Notes: generated by a model not told the origin, from the letters alone. A stretch of DNA of 64,000 nt from Dryomyza anilis (GCA_951804985.1 OX638130.1:83694583-83758582); one strand, 5' to 3'. Positions 22,904 through 35,309 are shown, numbered from the stretch's first letter. Translations and numbers: made by a program.

Positions 22904-23262
22904 CACAGAAAAAAATAATCAACGTAATATAGCAACCGACATTAAATGCATTCATTAATCAATCCTTCACTAATTTAATGAAAACATTTTCTATTCTTCG
23001 TTAATTTAGCAATTCACTTTGGTAATATGAATATTTGTACGTCAATGCAGCAAATAATTCAGTCGGTGCAAATATAATTGCTGAAACTGCGCAGACTAAT
23101 TGCTGCATTGACGTACAAATATTCATATTAACAAAGTGAATTGCTGATTTAACAAAGAATAGAAAAAGTTTTCATTAAATTAGTGAATTTCTTTGCAGGA
23201 TTGATTAATGAATGCAATTAATGTCGGTTGCTAAATTTACATCTATTATTTTTTTTTTGTGT
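22904..23262. mobile_element. Near-complete palindromic MITE, copy 1
   Basis: About 359 bp that folds almost end to end. The left arm CACAGAAAAAAATAATC, AGCAACCGACATTAA, AATATTTGTACGTCAATGCA is mirrored by TGCATTGACGTACAAATATT, TTAATGTCGGTTGCT and TTATTTTTTTTTTGTG. The hairpin centre lies near 23075. A second, diverged copy is at 56876-57265. It has no coding content. Confidence 0.75.
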
Positions 23263-25100
23263 ACAAAGCAATACATTACTACTATATAGAAAGTAAGGTA
23301 AAAATTGAATCATTCCTCATTACTACTTCATACAAAGTAATTTATAAAGGCAGCACTCTTCAATACGTTAATTGTAATTGTAATTTACAGGGCTCGGATC
23401 AAAAACCTTAAAATATTACCATTAAAATTACTCAAAAATGGACAAAAAATTACTTTTAAAATTACCTTTAAAATATTAATTAAAAAATTACCAATCTTTA
23501 AAAAATATGAACAAATTCTATGTAATGTAATCTATGTAATATAAGCACAATGCTCCTGTTTTGGTTGTTGGAATAATTATTCAAAAACATTTCAAAGGTA
23601 AACAAATACGACTTTCAGCCAGTATATTCTTATATAGTAAAAAGTTAAATTAATAAAAATATTTTTTAATACATATTTTTTAATTTTAAATAAATTCAGA
23701 ATGTAGTAAAATTAAATATATTTAAATTTTACCTTTTTCTTGAAGTTAAATAAATACAGAATGTAGTAAAAATTAAAACAATTGTTGTATATTATCTTTT
23801 CAGGATGCATAAATAAATAAATACAAAATGTAGTTACTGTAATACAAATGTATTAAAATGTTGCATTATGAAAACAATGTTGTAAAACAAATACATTTGC
23901 TTTTGAACATAAATCAATATATATATTCATATATTTTTAATATAGTATTTATCTCGTTGTCATTCGTGTCAGACTGTGACTGCAAAGTTTCAAAAAAATA
24001 AAATCAGAGCTAATAAAGTAATTTTTTGTCGAAAGGCGCTCGGTAGAATTCCTGTTTATTTTGGATGCAATCTATAATAGGTAATCGCTTCTGGATAACA
24101 TTACATTGTAATCCGCAGTGAATGCATTTTTGGCCAACGTCATGTACATGTACATGTAATAGAAATCAGAATTCAATTTTGAGATGCCGACGCATATCGA
24201 TGACTGTTTCATAATTACTAAGAATTGTTTCATAAATATTACAAATGCCTTCATTAATAATATAACTTATATCATTAGAGTATTATAAACATTTCAAAAA
24301 TGTTTTAGTAGATGTTTAAGTCATAATAATTCATAAAAATTCATAAATTTGTTGTTATATTTTTCCAGTGTAGCTCATTCAGTTTGGGCAGCTATTATTT
24401 CTATTGTTCAATCATGATTGCTAAATAGTTTCGAAATATAAAATAAACAGAGTAAATTTCTCATAAGGTGTTGAAAGCTTTCAACCCAAAGACAAATAAA
24501 AAAAATAATGAAGCATATCAGAAAAACTATGTTTTATAGGTTTAGGATTTTGAATTATTTTGTTTTGTTTTGAATATTATTTATTTTTTACAAAGTCCTT
24601 TGTATGTGTTTTGATATAATACAAATGTATATTGTTTCCATATTAAAAATAAAGTTAAGATAAAAGGTAAAACACCATAATTCCATAATTGGTTTAAAGC
24701 CCAAAAGAAAGAAAAATTCCGGAAGTTTTTGAAGTGAAATTTAAATTTTAAAGAATAAAAAACTATTCAGCATTTTTTGGTATTCATTAATATATTAATA
24801 CGTAGAACTTAGATATTTGTTCAAATATCGATCTATGTTGTATCTCGCATCACAAAACTCAAAAATCATCTGGATTTATGCAGAAAAACAGTTGTAGAAC
24901 CTGTATTGATTTTTTATATATTTTATTCGACTACACATTATTCCCGAATAGGATAAAGAGTTATTTAATGACTTTGACCCAATTCCAAAATTTCAGTCAT
25001 TCCAACGAAAAAAAAAAACGAATTTGCTGAGAAACAAAAACATTATTGGTTACTTTGTTGTGAAATAATGACAATAACAATAAAACCATAAATATAACAA
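23263..25100. other. AT-rich sequence with a possible hAT terminus
   Basis: CAGGGCTCGGATCAAAAACC at 23388, followed by repeated AAAATTACC words, resembles a hAT-type left end, but no matching right end or duplication was found. The rest to 25100 shows nothing recognisable. Confidence 0.3.
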
Positions 25101-25800
25101 ACAAAAAAATACGATACAGTTAAGGCTAATGACGTCATCCATAGTGCGTTGTTCAATGGAAGCGTTCGTTTCATTTATCACGCCCACAAAACTATAGCGA
25201 CTGCTGTTTTCGTCATTATCTCTTAATCAGAAAGGGCTGTAAATCTCAGTGGACAAAAACAAGAGCCAAATATGAATATGGCCCCATTTTTGGCGAGTGT
25301 GGGTGCTGTAGACAACAATTCAACTGAGTTGGATATAGGCACGTCTAAGCAGTTAACGACATATTATTGTTGTAAATACCGAAAAGGCAAAAAAGACAAA
25401 AAACAACCTTAAGGGAGTGCCCAGCTAGTGTCCAAAATATGCAGAAAATTAATTTCCAAACTGAAATTGCGTGCGACAGTTATGTCTGCGAATGCGAAGC
25501 AAAAGCGGCGGCCTCTTGGAACAGATTGGACTCGACATTGGAATGTGTCCTGTCGCAAGGATTTCACATGTGTGATATGAAAAAGTATGTGTCACTTTTT
25601 ATTGTATAATAGGAAATAACAAATTACTTTTATAGTCTTGCTTGCGTTGGTTGCTGTGCCAAAAAAAAAACTTTCGCTTGGTAGGCATTGGTTGGGTGGC
25701 TAGCTAGCTTTGTCTATGATGAAGAATTCGAGATACTACTATGGCATTTACCTGCTTTTAAATCTCACGCCCACTTTCATGTCACAGCAAAATCTTGTCC
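25101..25800. other. Lower-AT single-copy island
   Basis: It contains TGACGTCA, a perfect CRE-type palindrome, at 25130-25137 and moderately GC-rich text such as GCAAAAGCGGCGGCCTCTTG. No long frame. It is a candidate regulatory segment by composition alone; a CRE octamer by itself is weak evidence. Confidence 0.35.
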
Positions 25801-26060
25801 CATATGATTTACCGTTTGTAATAAAATAATAAAATCTAACAATAAATATTTTATTTGCGGTCTCGATATACATAAAAACAAATTGGTATTAATTTTTTTA
25901 TTATTTCAAAAACGTTTGTGTGGTATATAAACTTGCGGTGCTGTGTTATTGATTGCTGAATGTTAGTTATGTATTTGGCATAAAGTCTAGCACAATTAAT
26001 CATTTCTAAACTTGAAACTCATAACATAAATATTTCTTATATATATAGAAAAATGTGTGT

Positions 26061-26910
26061 AATCGGAAACGGATTCGGTGCCCATATCATTTTTTTTTTG
26101 GTTGGAACTGGTATCGAAACCCGAACCGCTATATAAAAATCTTAAAACCGAAATCGATATTTTAGACCCTGTGAAGAACCGCAAAGAAATGGAATCGGAA
26201 CCGGAACCATTTTTATTTGTGGAAACGGAATCGGAATCGTTATTAAAAATGTATGAAACCGGAATCGGAACCGCAATTAGAATTGGAACCCATATCATTT
26301 TTTTTTGGTTGGAACTAGAATCGGAACCGAATCTGCTATTTTAGAAACTTGGAACCGGAATCGATATATTCGTCCCTATAAAGGACCGCAAAGAACCGGA
26401 ATCGGACCCGTTTCAATTTTTTGAACTGGAACCGTTTAAATTTTTAACCCGGAACCGGAATCGGAACAGTTATTAAAAAAATGTGTGGAATCGGAAACGC
26501 AATCGGTACCCATATCATTTTTTTGGCTGGAACTGAAATCAGAACCGGAACCGCTATTGTAAATCTTGGAATCAGAATCAACCGTAAAGAATAGGAACCG
26601 TTTCGATTTTTGGAATCGGAACCGGAAGCGGAATCGGAACCGTTGTTTTAAAAATGTGTGGAACCTGAACCGTCATCGGATACCACATCATTTTTTTTTT
26701 GTTGAAACTGGATTCGGAACCGGAACCGCTATTTTAAAAATCCTGGAAACGGAATCGATATTTTAGCCTCCGCAAAGAACCGGAATCGGAACCGTTTCAA
26801 TTTTTGAAACCGGAATCGGAATCATTGTTTCGTTGAAACTGTAATCGCAACTGGAATCGCTATTTTAAAAATCTTGGAAACAGAACCGAAACCGATATTT
26901 CAAAGGTTTT
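26061..26910 (+). repeat. Tandem array of ~140-220-bp GGAACCGGAATC units
   Basis: The landmark CATATCATTTTTTT recurs at about 26083, 26291 and 26511, with a variant near 26686, and a truncated unit follows. Each unit contains ATCGGAACCGGAACCG-type runs, ATCTTGGAACCGGAATCGAT and AAGAACCGGAATCGGAACCG. The short internal motif (GGAATC or GGAACC, about 6 bp) is nested inside the longer period. Frames of about 66-100 codons across it encode NRNRN- or EPEPL-like repetitive peptides and are by-products. Confidence 0.7.
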
Positions 26911-27180
26911 TATTCTCAGATTTAAATATTTCGTACATACTACCAATAAAAATTTGTATTTTTACGAAATTTTGTTATACAATATTCGAACACAGAAAAA
27001 TAAATAATGTATTTAACTAACTTTTACTTAACTAAATATTTTATTTATGTTTTTCTTTTTTTGTTTTGGTTATTTCTACACTTTATATTAGGTTATTACT
27101 AGAGAACGGATTTATATGCAAAATGATATTTCGAAAATATGCAAAATATATGCAAATTATATGCAAAATATGCAGGTTTT

Positions 27181-27889
27181 TATACCCTACACCTATGAGG
27201 TACAGGGTATATTAACTTTGTGCATATATTGTAACGCCCCTTAGGAGGCGTGTCCGGTATGGAAAAGTATATATATTCTTGATCAGCATCACTACCCGAG
27301 TCCGTTTAGCCATGTCCGTCTGTCTGTCTGTCCGTCTTGCTGTCTTGCTGTCTTGCTGTCTTGCTGTCTTGCTGTCCGAATACAGAATAACTTGAGAAAT
27401 ACTGATCAGAATGCGATGAAATTTTGTCTCAATATATTTTATCCAAAAGTAGGAACTGAGTTTGAAAATGAGCCAAATCGGACAACGGACACGCCCACCT
27501 CCCATACAAGTAACTTTTATATAACTCTTTCGGAACTAATAACTCGAAAAGTATTCAAGGTATAGTTATAAAATTTAAAACGTATTGTTAGAATTTACCT
27601 AAAAATATGTGGTCCAAAAATGGGCGTGATCCGCCCACTTTTTTTTTCATTATTTCCCGGGTTTTCATAGTGGAAATTTGATCCGTAAATTATTAAAATC
27701 AAATCTATGAAATATTAGCCTTTCAAAATTTTAAATATAGGCGTGGTCCGCCCAATTACATTTTTCAATTTTTTTTTTTAGTTTTTCGTACTTTATATAA
27801 TTTTTTTAATTTATGGGGATATAAGACGTAAATTTCTGATATATGAATAATATTTTGGGGGTTAATATCCACACCAAAGGTGTAGGGTA
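27181..27889 (+). mobile_element. ATACCC-ended fly repeat, copy 1
   Basis: It begins ATACCCTACACCTATGAGG and ends GGTGTAGGGTAT, giving inverted ends ATACCCTACACC. It contains GGCGTGTCCGGTATGG, TATATTCTTGATCAGCATCA and a CTGTCTGTCTGTCCG run, a combination I recall as widespread in fly non-coding DNA (from memory, unverified). The right flank carries GTCGGGCCCGACCGACTATA. It is inserted close to the left end of the surrounding hAT-like element. No protein. Confidence 0.7.
27336..27375 (+). repeat. CTTGCTGT microsatellite
   Basis: Five exact tandem copies of the 8-bp word inside the ATACCC-family element, probably expanded from its CTGTCTGTCCG tract. Confidence 0.85.
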
Positions 27890-28423
27890 TTCCATAGTCG
27901 GGCCCGACCGACTATAAAAATCCACCCCATGTGACCGAACTTACCCATGTGACCTAACTTTCCCAACTCGTTTATATTAAAATAAGAGTCAAAGTATGGA
28001 CAAATATATTTGATCCTCATAATTTAAAATTAAACACGTTTTTCTTCAACTTTTAACACATATTATGAATGAAAAAGAACATTATCCTAATAAACTAAAA
28101 ATTCCCAATAAACATAGTTTCGATTGTATAATAATTTCGATAACGTTTTGAATTCGTAACGATATCGTTAAATTTCTATAGAATCAGTATGGAATTGTTT
28201 GTCAAAAGAAAGATGTTCCATGAAACAATATGATAAATTTTAAAATTGGAAAAAATTTCGCAACTGTCAAAAACTTTTAAAATTTAGGAAGTATTTTTAT
28301 GCTGGATTAATGGACACATTTTTTATCCCAAACTAGGTAAACAATTTTAATGATGTGGATGCTATGGAATGCTTGATGCACAGCTCCATGAAAGATAATT
28401 TCAAGACAAAATAATTTAAGTAG

Positions 28424-28646
28424 TACACCCAGAAAAAAATTCCTTGAAATCCTATTAAAATTGGTCAATAGGACAATTATTGATTTAATAGTATACAAAA
28501 AATAAATCTTTTCATATAAACTCAATGGCAATGTCATGGTATTTTCTAGTATTTAATGGTATTTTCCGATTAAAATAATAATTTATCCTATTGACAATTT
28601 TTAATAGTAAAATACTATTATTTATATAGTGTTTTTTCTGGGTGTA
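28424..28646 (+). mobile_element. TACACCCAG MITE, copy C
   Basis: A 223-bp copy with ends TACACCCAGAAAAAAATTCC and TTTTTTCTGGGTGTA, sharing the same interior as copies A and B. It is nested within the hAT-like element, so it is younger than that insertion. Confidence 0.82.
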
Positions 28647-28649
28647 TCG

Positions 28650-28890
28650 AAATTGAATAAGCTTTTCGTTTTTGTTTCGATATCGAAATTGAATAATTTT
28701 TTGAATTCGTTTCGATATCGAGATTGACTCAATTTTCAAATTCGTTTCGATATCGAGAATTCATACAATATCGATATCGTTAACGATGGCGCCATTTTTA
28801 TCGAGAACTCTATCATTCTCGAATCGTTAACGATAGTCGAAAACGATAACAATGTTCGTTCAAACGATATCGTTTCGATGCCGTTTGGTA
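28650..28890. repeat. CGTTTCGATATCGA-rich degenerate repeat
   Basis: GTTTCGATATCGA recurs with ATTGAAT or ATTGACT spacers, then ATCGTTAACGATGGCG and ATCGTTAACGATAG dyads. The wording resembles the CAGTCTGCC fold-back family of 50-63 kb, but no termini are present. Confidence 0.4.
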
Positions 28891-29635
28891 CGCTGTGTTA
28901 TTTATTTTTACAGTCATAATCAATATATTTTCTAAATTTTCGACTGTAAACCTTTGGGTTCTGTTACTTCATATGAATATATGTGCAAAAAACAATCGGC
29001 CACATCACAAGACATTATAGGCACGAAATGATGGATTCAAGGAAGCAATTATGGCATTTGTTTTGATATCGGAACGAAAATATTACGAAAATATTACGAG
29101 ATGATATTCTCACTCCGATATTGTCTGTTTTAAATGTGTATAAGTTCCATATCGAAATTCTTTAAAAATTAGAATCAATTATATTAGACTGACAGGGGCT
29201 TTGTATTAAACAATTTTCATAGAATTTGATTTCAAATGACAACTACTAAAAATGTTTTATTGGATTAGAAAATAGATATGAAGAAATTAGAATTATGAGG
29301 ATCAAAGCCACATTGAGAATAAATGGAGGCATCTGGGCTTCGAGTCGCTTAAACATTCTCAATTTTGTTCGTTATATCGTCTACTAAAAATGTAGTATAT
29401 GCAGAAAATTGTCTAATATCATATCAATAAATCATATCAATATTGAAATTAGTAACTCCAACTAAAATTTATCGAAGGATTTGGTCCATACTATTTTAAA
29501 GATGTGGCAAATAACATCAGAACAACAACAACAAATAGTCAATAAATGTTGGAAAATTGCATTTTTTACTTTAAATTACTCTAGTAATCTACATAAATTC
29601 ATTAAATGCGTATATACGAGACATTTGGATGATTT

Positions 29636-29760
29636 ATGCAAAAAATATTCAACAAATATGCAATAAATATTCAAATTGCATATAGTTTGCAAAATATATG
29701 CAAAATATGCAAAATATGCAAAAAAATATGCAAATATTCGAAATATGCAAAACAGATTGC
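29636..29760 (+). repeat. TATGCAAA sub-terminal repeats
   Basis: At least six imperfect TATGCAAA words, the counterpart of those at 27117-27175, lying inside the right end of the hAT-like element. Confidence 0.65.
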
Positions 29761-30096
29761 CCATAATTCGAATTAGTTTTTAACGATAATTAATTCTGTT
29801 TCTGTCCGACTTAAATTTGAGGCTTCGTTAAAATAAGCATTTGCATATAAATTCGCTCCCTAGTTATTACTAAACTTTTATGTTGTTGTTTTTGTATGAA
29901 AACACAAATACATAATTTTAATTCTTTTGTTTTTACAATATTTGATTTAAAAGTAACTATATTTTGTATAAATCAGAAAGAATATAAAAACCAGTTGGGA
30001 AGATAAGATCACATGGGACATTTTAAATTTAACATTTTAAATTTAATTATGATAGTTAGGATTATCAAAATTATAGTCGGTCTAAGCCGACTATAA

Positions 30097-30640
30097 ATAC
30101 CCTACACATATGTGTGGTTACCATTCAAAGTGGTATATAGGTCACCAGGGTATACAAATCCTGAAAATAACTACAAACTTTCAATCGCTGAAGAATTTCC
30201 ATTCATTTGATACCCATATTTACAATGTGGACCGAATTTAGATTTTTTTTTTTTGGGAACCACAAGTCGTTTCGCGGGAAAACATTATTTCTATGTATTT
30301 GAGCATGAAGTCAATATATATTTGACCAAAAAAAGTTTACCTAAGCTCGTATACAGTAAAACTGAACTTAGTTATTTAAATATAAATGGTCAGATCACAG
30401 GTCGCAATGGACCGATATGCCCAATTCGCACATACAGCGTAGGTTTATATGTAATCTAAATTATGAGTTTCATTTATCTAACTCTTCAATTGTTTAACTA
30501 GTAGGGATTTCAACAGACAGACGGACATCGCTAAATCGACTCAGGAGGTCATGCTGATCAAGAATATATATACTTTTCCATACCGGAGATGTTTCCTTCT
30601 GGGTGTTACAAACGGCGTACCAAATTGAATATACCCTTTC
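30097..30640 (-). mobile_element. ATACCC-ended fly repeat, copy 2
   Basis: This is a reverse-orientation relative of 27181-27889. On the minus strand it carries GGTATGGAAAAGTATATATA, TTCTTGATCAGCATGACC, GTCCGTCTGTCTG and a terminal TGTAGGGTAT. A dyad TATAGTCGG-TCTAAG-CCGACTATA sits at its outer edge (about 30073-30095), as in copy 1. A GTGTAGGGTATAAT phrase at about 30837 may be a second terminus. Confidence 0.6.
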
Positions 30641-30839
30641 ACTTTTACAGACCTATTCCAGCGAGCAATGACAATTGTTATCAATTACAATTGATAATAA
30701 TGACAATTGATTCTGACTTTTACGTCAATAAACATAGAAAATAAAATTGACAGAATATGAAATTGTGACAATTGTGACAAAGCGAACTATTGTTATCGAT
30801 TTGAATTTGTGACTCTTGCCAGAATAGGGCTATTAGTGT

Positions 30840-31105
30840 AGGGTATAATTACTACATATGCATTTATTTTTCTACATTATTTCCCGTAAAAATTTTTTTG
30901 TATTTCATTATGCTTTCAAAGCGTTGCGTTGGGTTTCGTTTGCATCTGCGCAAATATAAACAAATCAAATGTAGAAAATGAATTTCTAATACATTATGTA
31001 CTAAAACCAATTAAAACAAAATGAGAAAAAATAATAGAACTACATTTTTATTAGTCAAATACATAAATGTAGTAAATTTTACTGCATTAATTTTCTCTGT
31101 GTATA
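30840..31105. repeat. Dispersed repeat with ACTACAT motifs, short copy
   Basis: It shares ATTACTACATATGC, GAATTTCTAATA, ATAGAACTACATTTTT and ATAAATGTAGTAAATTTTAC with 19130-20072 in the same order, lacking that copy's long middle section. Confidence 0.5.
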
Positions 31106-32327
31106 TACATAGTCTAATAAAATCATGTATTTAAGTATATTTTATATATGAGTATATTTCATATCTTTTCTGAATAAAATTTGTAAATAATGTAGAAAAA
31201 ATATTATGTACACAGATCTTTTCGTTTATTCTGACAAAACTTTTTTTTTGTAAGAGTATAACTAATTATTTATTTGAACAGAATTATAGGTCAACTGATA
31301 ACATTATTTGTAATGCAATGTCCTTGATTTTTTTTGTTTACGCGTTATTTGTATTCAAACTCTAAATTAATAAATATTCACCCCTCTAGTGCAGCATAGG
31401 CCACATTCACAGGACAAACACTTTTGCATGTAATTTTATTGCTCAGGCTCAAAATGATCCTAATCAAATTTCTTAATTAAGCTACCTAACATTATTTGAT
31501 AAAATACATTATATGGAGCTCGCTCTACGCAACAAAACCCATAGTCTACGATTTGTATCAAATGTTGAAATAGTTTTTATGTATTTGTTGTAATGGAACC
31601 TGTCTGAAAGTTTGACGAGCCAGTCTGATATCGCGTGCCCCAGGTAATAAAAGAAGTGCTTTCTTCGCAGCGGTGCGGATAGTTCATTCATGTGGCAGAC
31701 AAAAAGACTTCAAGGCGTGCCCTCCAAATGGTAATTCACAAAAAGTACAGAAAACTTCAAGAGTTTTGCCTATTAAAGCTCAAAAGTAGTTCAATGGGCT
31801 TTGAATTATACGGAGTAGTTATTGATCAAAACAAGTCCCTGTATTAAAAGTATAATTTATGCTAATGGTTATTTCCGGGGTTCACATTTTATTAAAAAAA
31901 AACAACAAGAAAAACAAGTGGTAGCTAAACTTCTGAAGCACTTTTTATACATATGTCTGAGATTGCATTGGTAACATTTAAAGCACACTATATGTAAAAG
32001 CTCTCTGGGGTAATTAGAGCCTTGTACAGTATGCAAAAATGTTTATGTATATTTTTGTAGTTAAATAAGTGGCATAGTTTTTACTTTTTTTAGTAGAGAA
32101 TTTGCAACTAAACGGTAGCAATAAAAAATTATAACTTGTGCTATATTTGAAGTTTTTGTGTAAAACATAAAATATTTGTTATTAAACGTTTTTTAATTAA
32201 AGTTAAATAAATTGAATGAGTAGAGGAATCTGGGTAATTGTAGTTTTTAATTACAAAAATCTGTCTGTAGATTTTCTAATTTTTCCTGTAATAAAAACAG
32301 AATTTACTCAGAATTAAGCATTTCCAG
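31106..32327. other. AT-rich sequence; small lower-AT patch at 31500-31740
   Basis: The patch has a 60-codon minus frame without a recognisable domain. Nothing else was seen. Confidence 0.35.
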
Positions 32328-32328
32328 T

Positions 32329-32700
32329 TTTCATTTATTACAGACAAAGTAAACAGAAAAAAAATATTTAACTTAAATATTGCAGCTAAGATTAATTGAT
32401 ACAAAATAATTAATTATATTAATATAATTAATTGGATATACGAATTATTTAATAGTATGAATTAAATAATTTCAAGGTTGACGTATATGCTAAAATATAG
32501 GGTAAATTCAAAAGAATTTCCATGTCTCATTTATTATAGACAAAGTAAACAGAAATAAATATTTAACGTAAATATTGCAACTGAGATTAATTGATACAAA
32601 ATAATTAATTCTATGAATATAATTAATTGGATATACGAATTATTTAATAGTATGAATTAAGTATTAATTAATTTCAAGGTTGGCGTTTATGCTAAAACAC
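32329..32700 (+). repeat. Direct tandem duplication, period about 196 bp
   Basis: GACAAAGTAAACAG occurs at 32343 and 32539, followed in both copies by ATATTTAAC, ATTGATACAAAATAATTAAT, GGATATACGAATTATTTAAT and TTTCAAGGTTG. The copies differ by scattered substitutions and small indels, so the duplication is not recent. Confidence 0.75.
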
Positions 32701-32948
32701 AGACATATCTTTCATATACACCAACCTTTAGTTTTAGAGGCACTATACAGTTTTAAATTCACAGTATTACAGGTACTGTTGTACGGATCGTATTTTACAT
32801 TGGTTTATCGCAACGCGTGCTTGCAAATTCTGGTCGTCGGGTCGTTTTCCCGTACATCGTGAGTATATCATGACTTTGATATTATTTTCTCTTATTTGTG
32901 TTTAACATTTCCTTTTCATTATATATACCTCTACTGGTGGCGTGAACG

Positions 32949-33172
32949 TACACCCAGAAAAACATTCTATATAAATTATAGTTTTTTACTATTAAAAATA
33001 GTCAATAGCATAAATTATTATTTAAATCGTAAAATACCATTAAATACTAGAAAATACCATGACATTGCCATTGAGTTTACATGAAAATATTTATTTTGTG
33101 TATACTATTAAATCAATAATTGTCCTATTGACCAATTTTAATGGGATTTGAGGACATTTTTTTCTGGGTGTA
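32949..33172 (-). mobile_element. TACACCCAG MITE, copy D
   Basis: A reverse-orientation copy, 224 bp, with intact TACACCCAGAAAAA and TTTTTTTCTGGGTGTA ends. AATACTAGAAAATACCATGA and ATTGTCCTATTGACCAATTT complement the same phrases in copies A-C. A 62-codon frame over it is spurious. Confidence 0.82.
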
Positions 33173-33749
33173 GTTCAAAAATTAAATAAATATGACAAAT
33201 AAAAAAAAATGCATCGGGTGTTTTAATTTCCTTTAATTTTTCTTGAATTTATTTTTTTATTAATATAATTAAATATTTAATCAATACAATTAAATGTCGT
33301 ATCGGCGATGAAACGATTAAAAATTAATTTTATTGATATTTTTTTTGCAACTTTACACATATATTTTTTTCTGTGTGTTATGTTCACAATTCAACGATAC
33401 CGTTTCTGTTTCTTAAGATCAATAAATCTGGATCTTCAGATATAAAATTCTGGAAGACTTTATGATGCTTCACTGATAAAATCTTTGTTCTAGTGGAAAA
33501 TTCTATGTTATAAGTTTTTAAGTTTGTAAAATGCGATATATACTGAATATTTCTTCCTTTCCCTTAATTAGTATTGATTGAAAGTCATAAGAATTTCAAC
33601 TTTTTATATGAAAGAATCTTTTATTTTTTATTTTTAATCATAATACATAATAATCCGGTTAAAAGTATTTCGTTAAATTCACTTCCGAAACAACGATTTA
33701 ATTCTCAAATCCAATTTTATTGGAAATATAACGAAAAAACATATAAATA
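33173..33749. other. AT-rich sequence, nothing recognised
   Basis: No repeat partner; an 80-codon frame at 33574-33816 lacks domain features. Confidence 0.35.
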
Positions 33750-34560
33750 CATCGTCATTTACGTACGCAATTTGATAAATGCGATGAAAACCCCGATATC
33801 ATTTATCACTGCATGATGCGTGCCATTTATGCATAGAATCCGGTCGAATATGGTGAAACGTTGAAATGTTTCATTTGGTGTATTTAATTGAATTGAATTG
33901 TGTAAATTTGGGTGACCATATTTTATGTCACTGCAGGACATTAATCCTGAATACGCTGAATAACAATGAAGGTGCCGCCGAAGCTGTTCGCCAAATGCCA
34001 CTCAAACCCATGTGCGTTAAATGAAAATGCGTGATTAATGTATTTGGCACACGTGTGAGCGAGTGATTGTTGGTGATGATTTGTTGTTAATAAGTGAAAA
34101 TTGGCCAACGAAAATTTGCGTCGAACCGAAAGTAGCCACACTCTTTGCTGGCGGCACGGCACCATGGGAGTTGTGTGCGAAAAAGGAGTCTGTTTAAACA
34201 AGGAATTAATTGCCACGCAACTCAATTAAAATAAAAAGGATTATGTTACCAATAAAATGCTATTTAATGCACATGCCACCGTACACACATCAAACACAAA
34301 ATAATTCGCCCGTCCTACCGCCGGCCGGCCCGCCAGACGAACGACCAACCGAACGAACGATCACAGTTCATTAACGGCATTATTTAATGTTCGATTCACG
34401 CACTGTTGATATTCTGCACATGCACTAACACATGCAACGAAGACATGTGAGATACACGGACGTTGCATGCACCATTTGCCACCGGAAGCGGATGTGACTC
34501 CACAATACAAACGAACGAACCAACGAACGAATGAAGGCACTCTGTGGAATGGCGCGCAGT
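33750..34560. other. Lower-AT single-copy island
   Basis: The most GC-rich short stretch is CGCCGGCCGGCCCGCCAGACG at about 34320, followed by AACGAACGA-type tetranucleotide repeats (34330-34360 and 34508-34535). Frames of 80-94 codons overlap on the minus strand without domains. It may be regulatory or an untranslated exon; undecided. Confidence 0.38.
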
Positions 34561-35309
34561 TTAAACAGTTTAATATAGATTTGTGTAAATATACGCATCG
34601 TTTATTGCATTTCGGATATACATATTCTTCAATTCTTCAACGCTTAATTTTTTTTTTAATTTCCTTTATAGAAATTAATACATTTTGCAGTAATAAAATA
34701 GATATAAATTCTAAATTGGCTTCATATTAGAATTATTAAATAAATTTCAATATAATAGATATGTTATAAATTTCATTTTGGTTTGGAATTACGAATTGAA
34801 AACCACATAATCGAATTTAAATTACACCTAATTCTGTTTTTACACGAGACATACGTTTTAGAGAAGATCGTGTAGAAAAAGTCGTTTAAAATGGAACCAC
34901 AGTGATGGAAAAGAAATTTTTGCTTTAACCACATCAAGAGACCCAAACAAATTAGGTTAGGGTGACCTCACATAGACCAACTAGGTCCATAGTTTAACCA
35001 TAAACTCTCCTTTTTCATAGAAAGTTTGAAGACAGTTCTTCGTGGTTCTTGTCTATTCCGAATGTTACAGTCTTTGTTGTGAATTTACGTATTTTTCCCA
35101 GATGTTTCTAAGGTGTCAACTCTTGTATTGTGTTAAAGAAGGCATGTTTAAGAATATTGAGTCCGCTTTGGCTTCTGCAGGACAGAGACAAGATGTTGAA
35201 ATGTTTATTCCTTTTCTGGCTCATTGTAGTTTCTATACCAGTTATTTAATATTACCCCCGGTCTAATAATTCAGTAAAACAACACACAAATTTTGTTCCT
35301 GAGTATACT
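34561..35309. other. Single-copy sequence, nothing assigned
   Basis: A 74-codon plus-strand frame at 35042-35266 has slightly less biased composition but no recognisable domain. Confidence 0.35.

Larger units (their letters stand above)
27100..29862. mobile_element. 2.76-kb hAT-like element with nested insertions
   Basis: It is bounded by a perfect 8-bp duplication GTTATTAC (27092-27099 and 29863-29870). Ends TAGAGAACGGATTTATATGC and, complemented, TAGGGAGCGAATTTATATGC are inverted repeats. Both sub-terminal zones carry tandem TATGCAAA words (27117-27175; 29636-29760), a plausible transposase-binding array. The interior contains an ATACCC-family insertion (27181-27889) and TACACCCAG MITE copy C (28424-28646), the latter next to an older TTCGATATCG-rich repeat. 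No hAT transposase domain was recognised, so it is non-autonomous or gutted. Confidence 0.75.

Noticed and set aside
25130..25137. Functional CRE (TGACGTCA)
   Set aside because: A single octamer is expected occasionally by chance; noted within the island but not called as a regulatory site.
26061..26910. Protein with Asn-Arg or Glu-Pro repeats
   Set aside because: The frames change strand and phase between units and follow from the GGAACC/GGAATC motif; no unit keeps one frame throughout.
34940..34980. Telomere-type TTAGG repeats
   Set aside because: Only a single TTAGGTTAGGG phrase is present, with no array.
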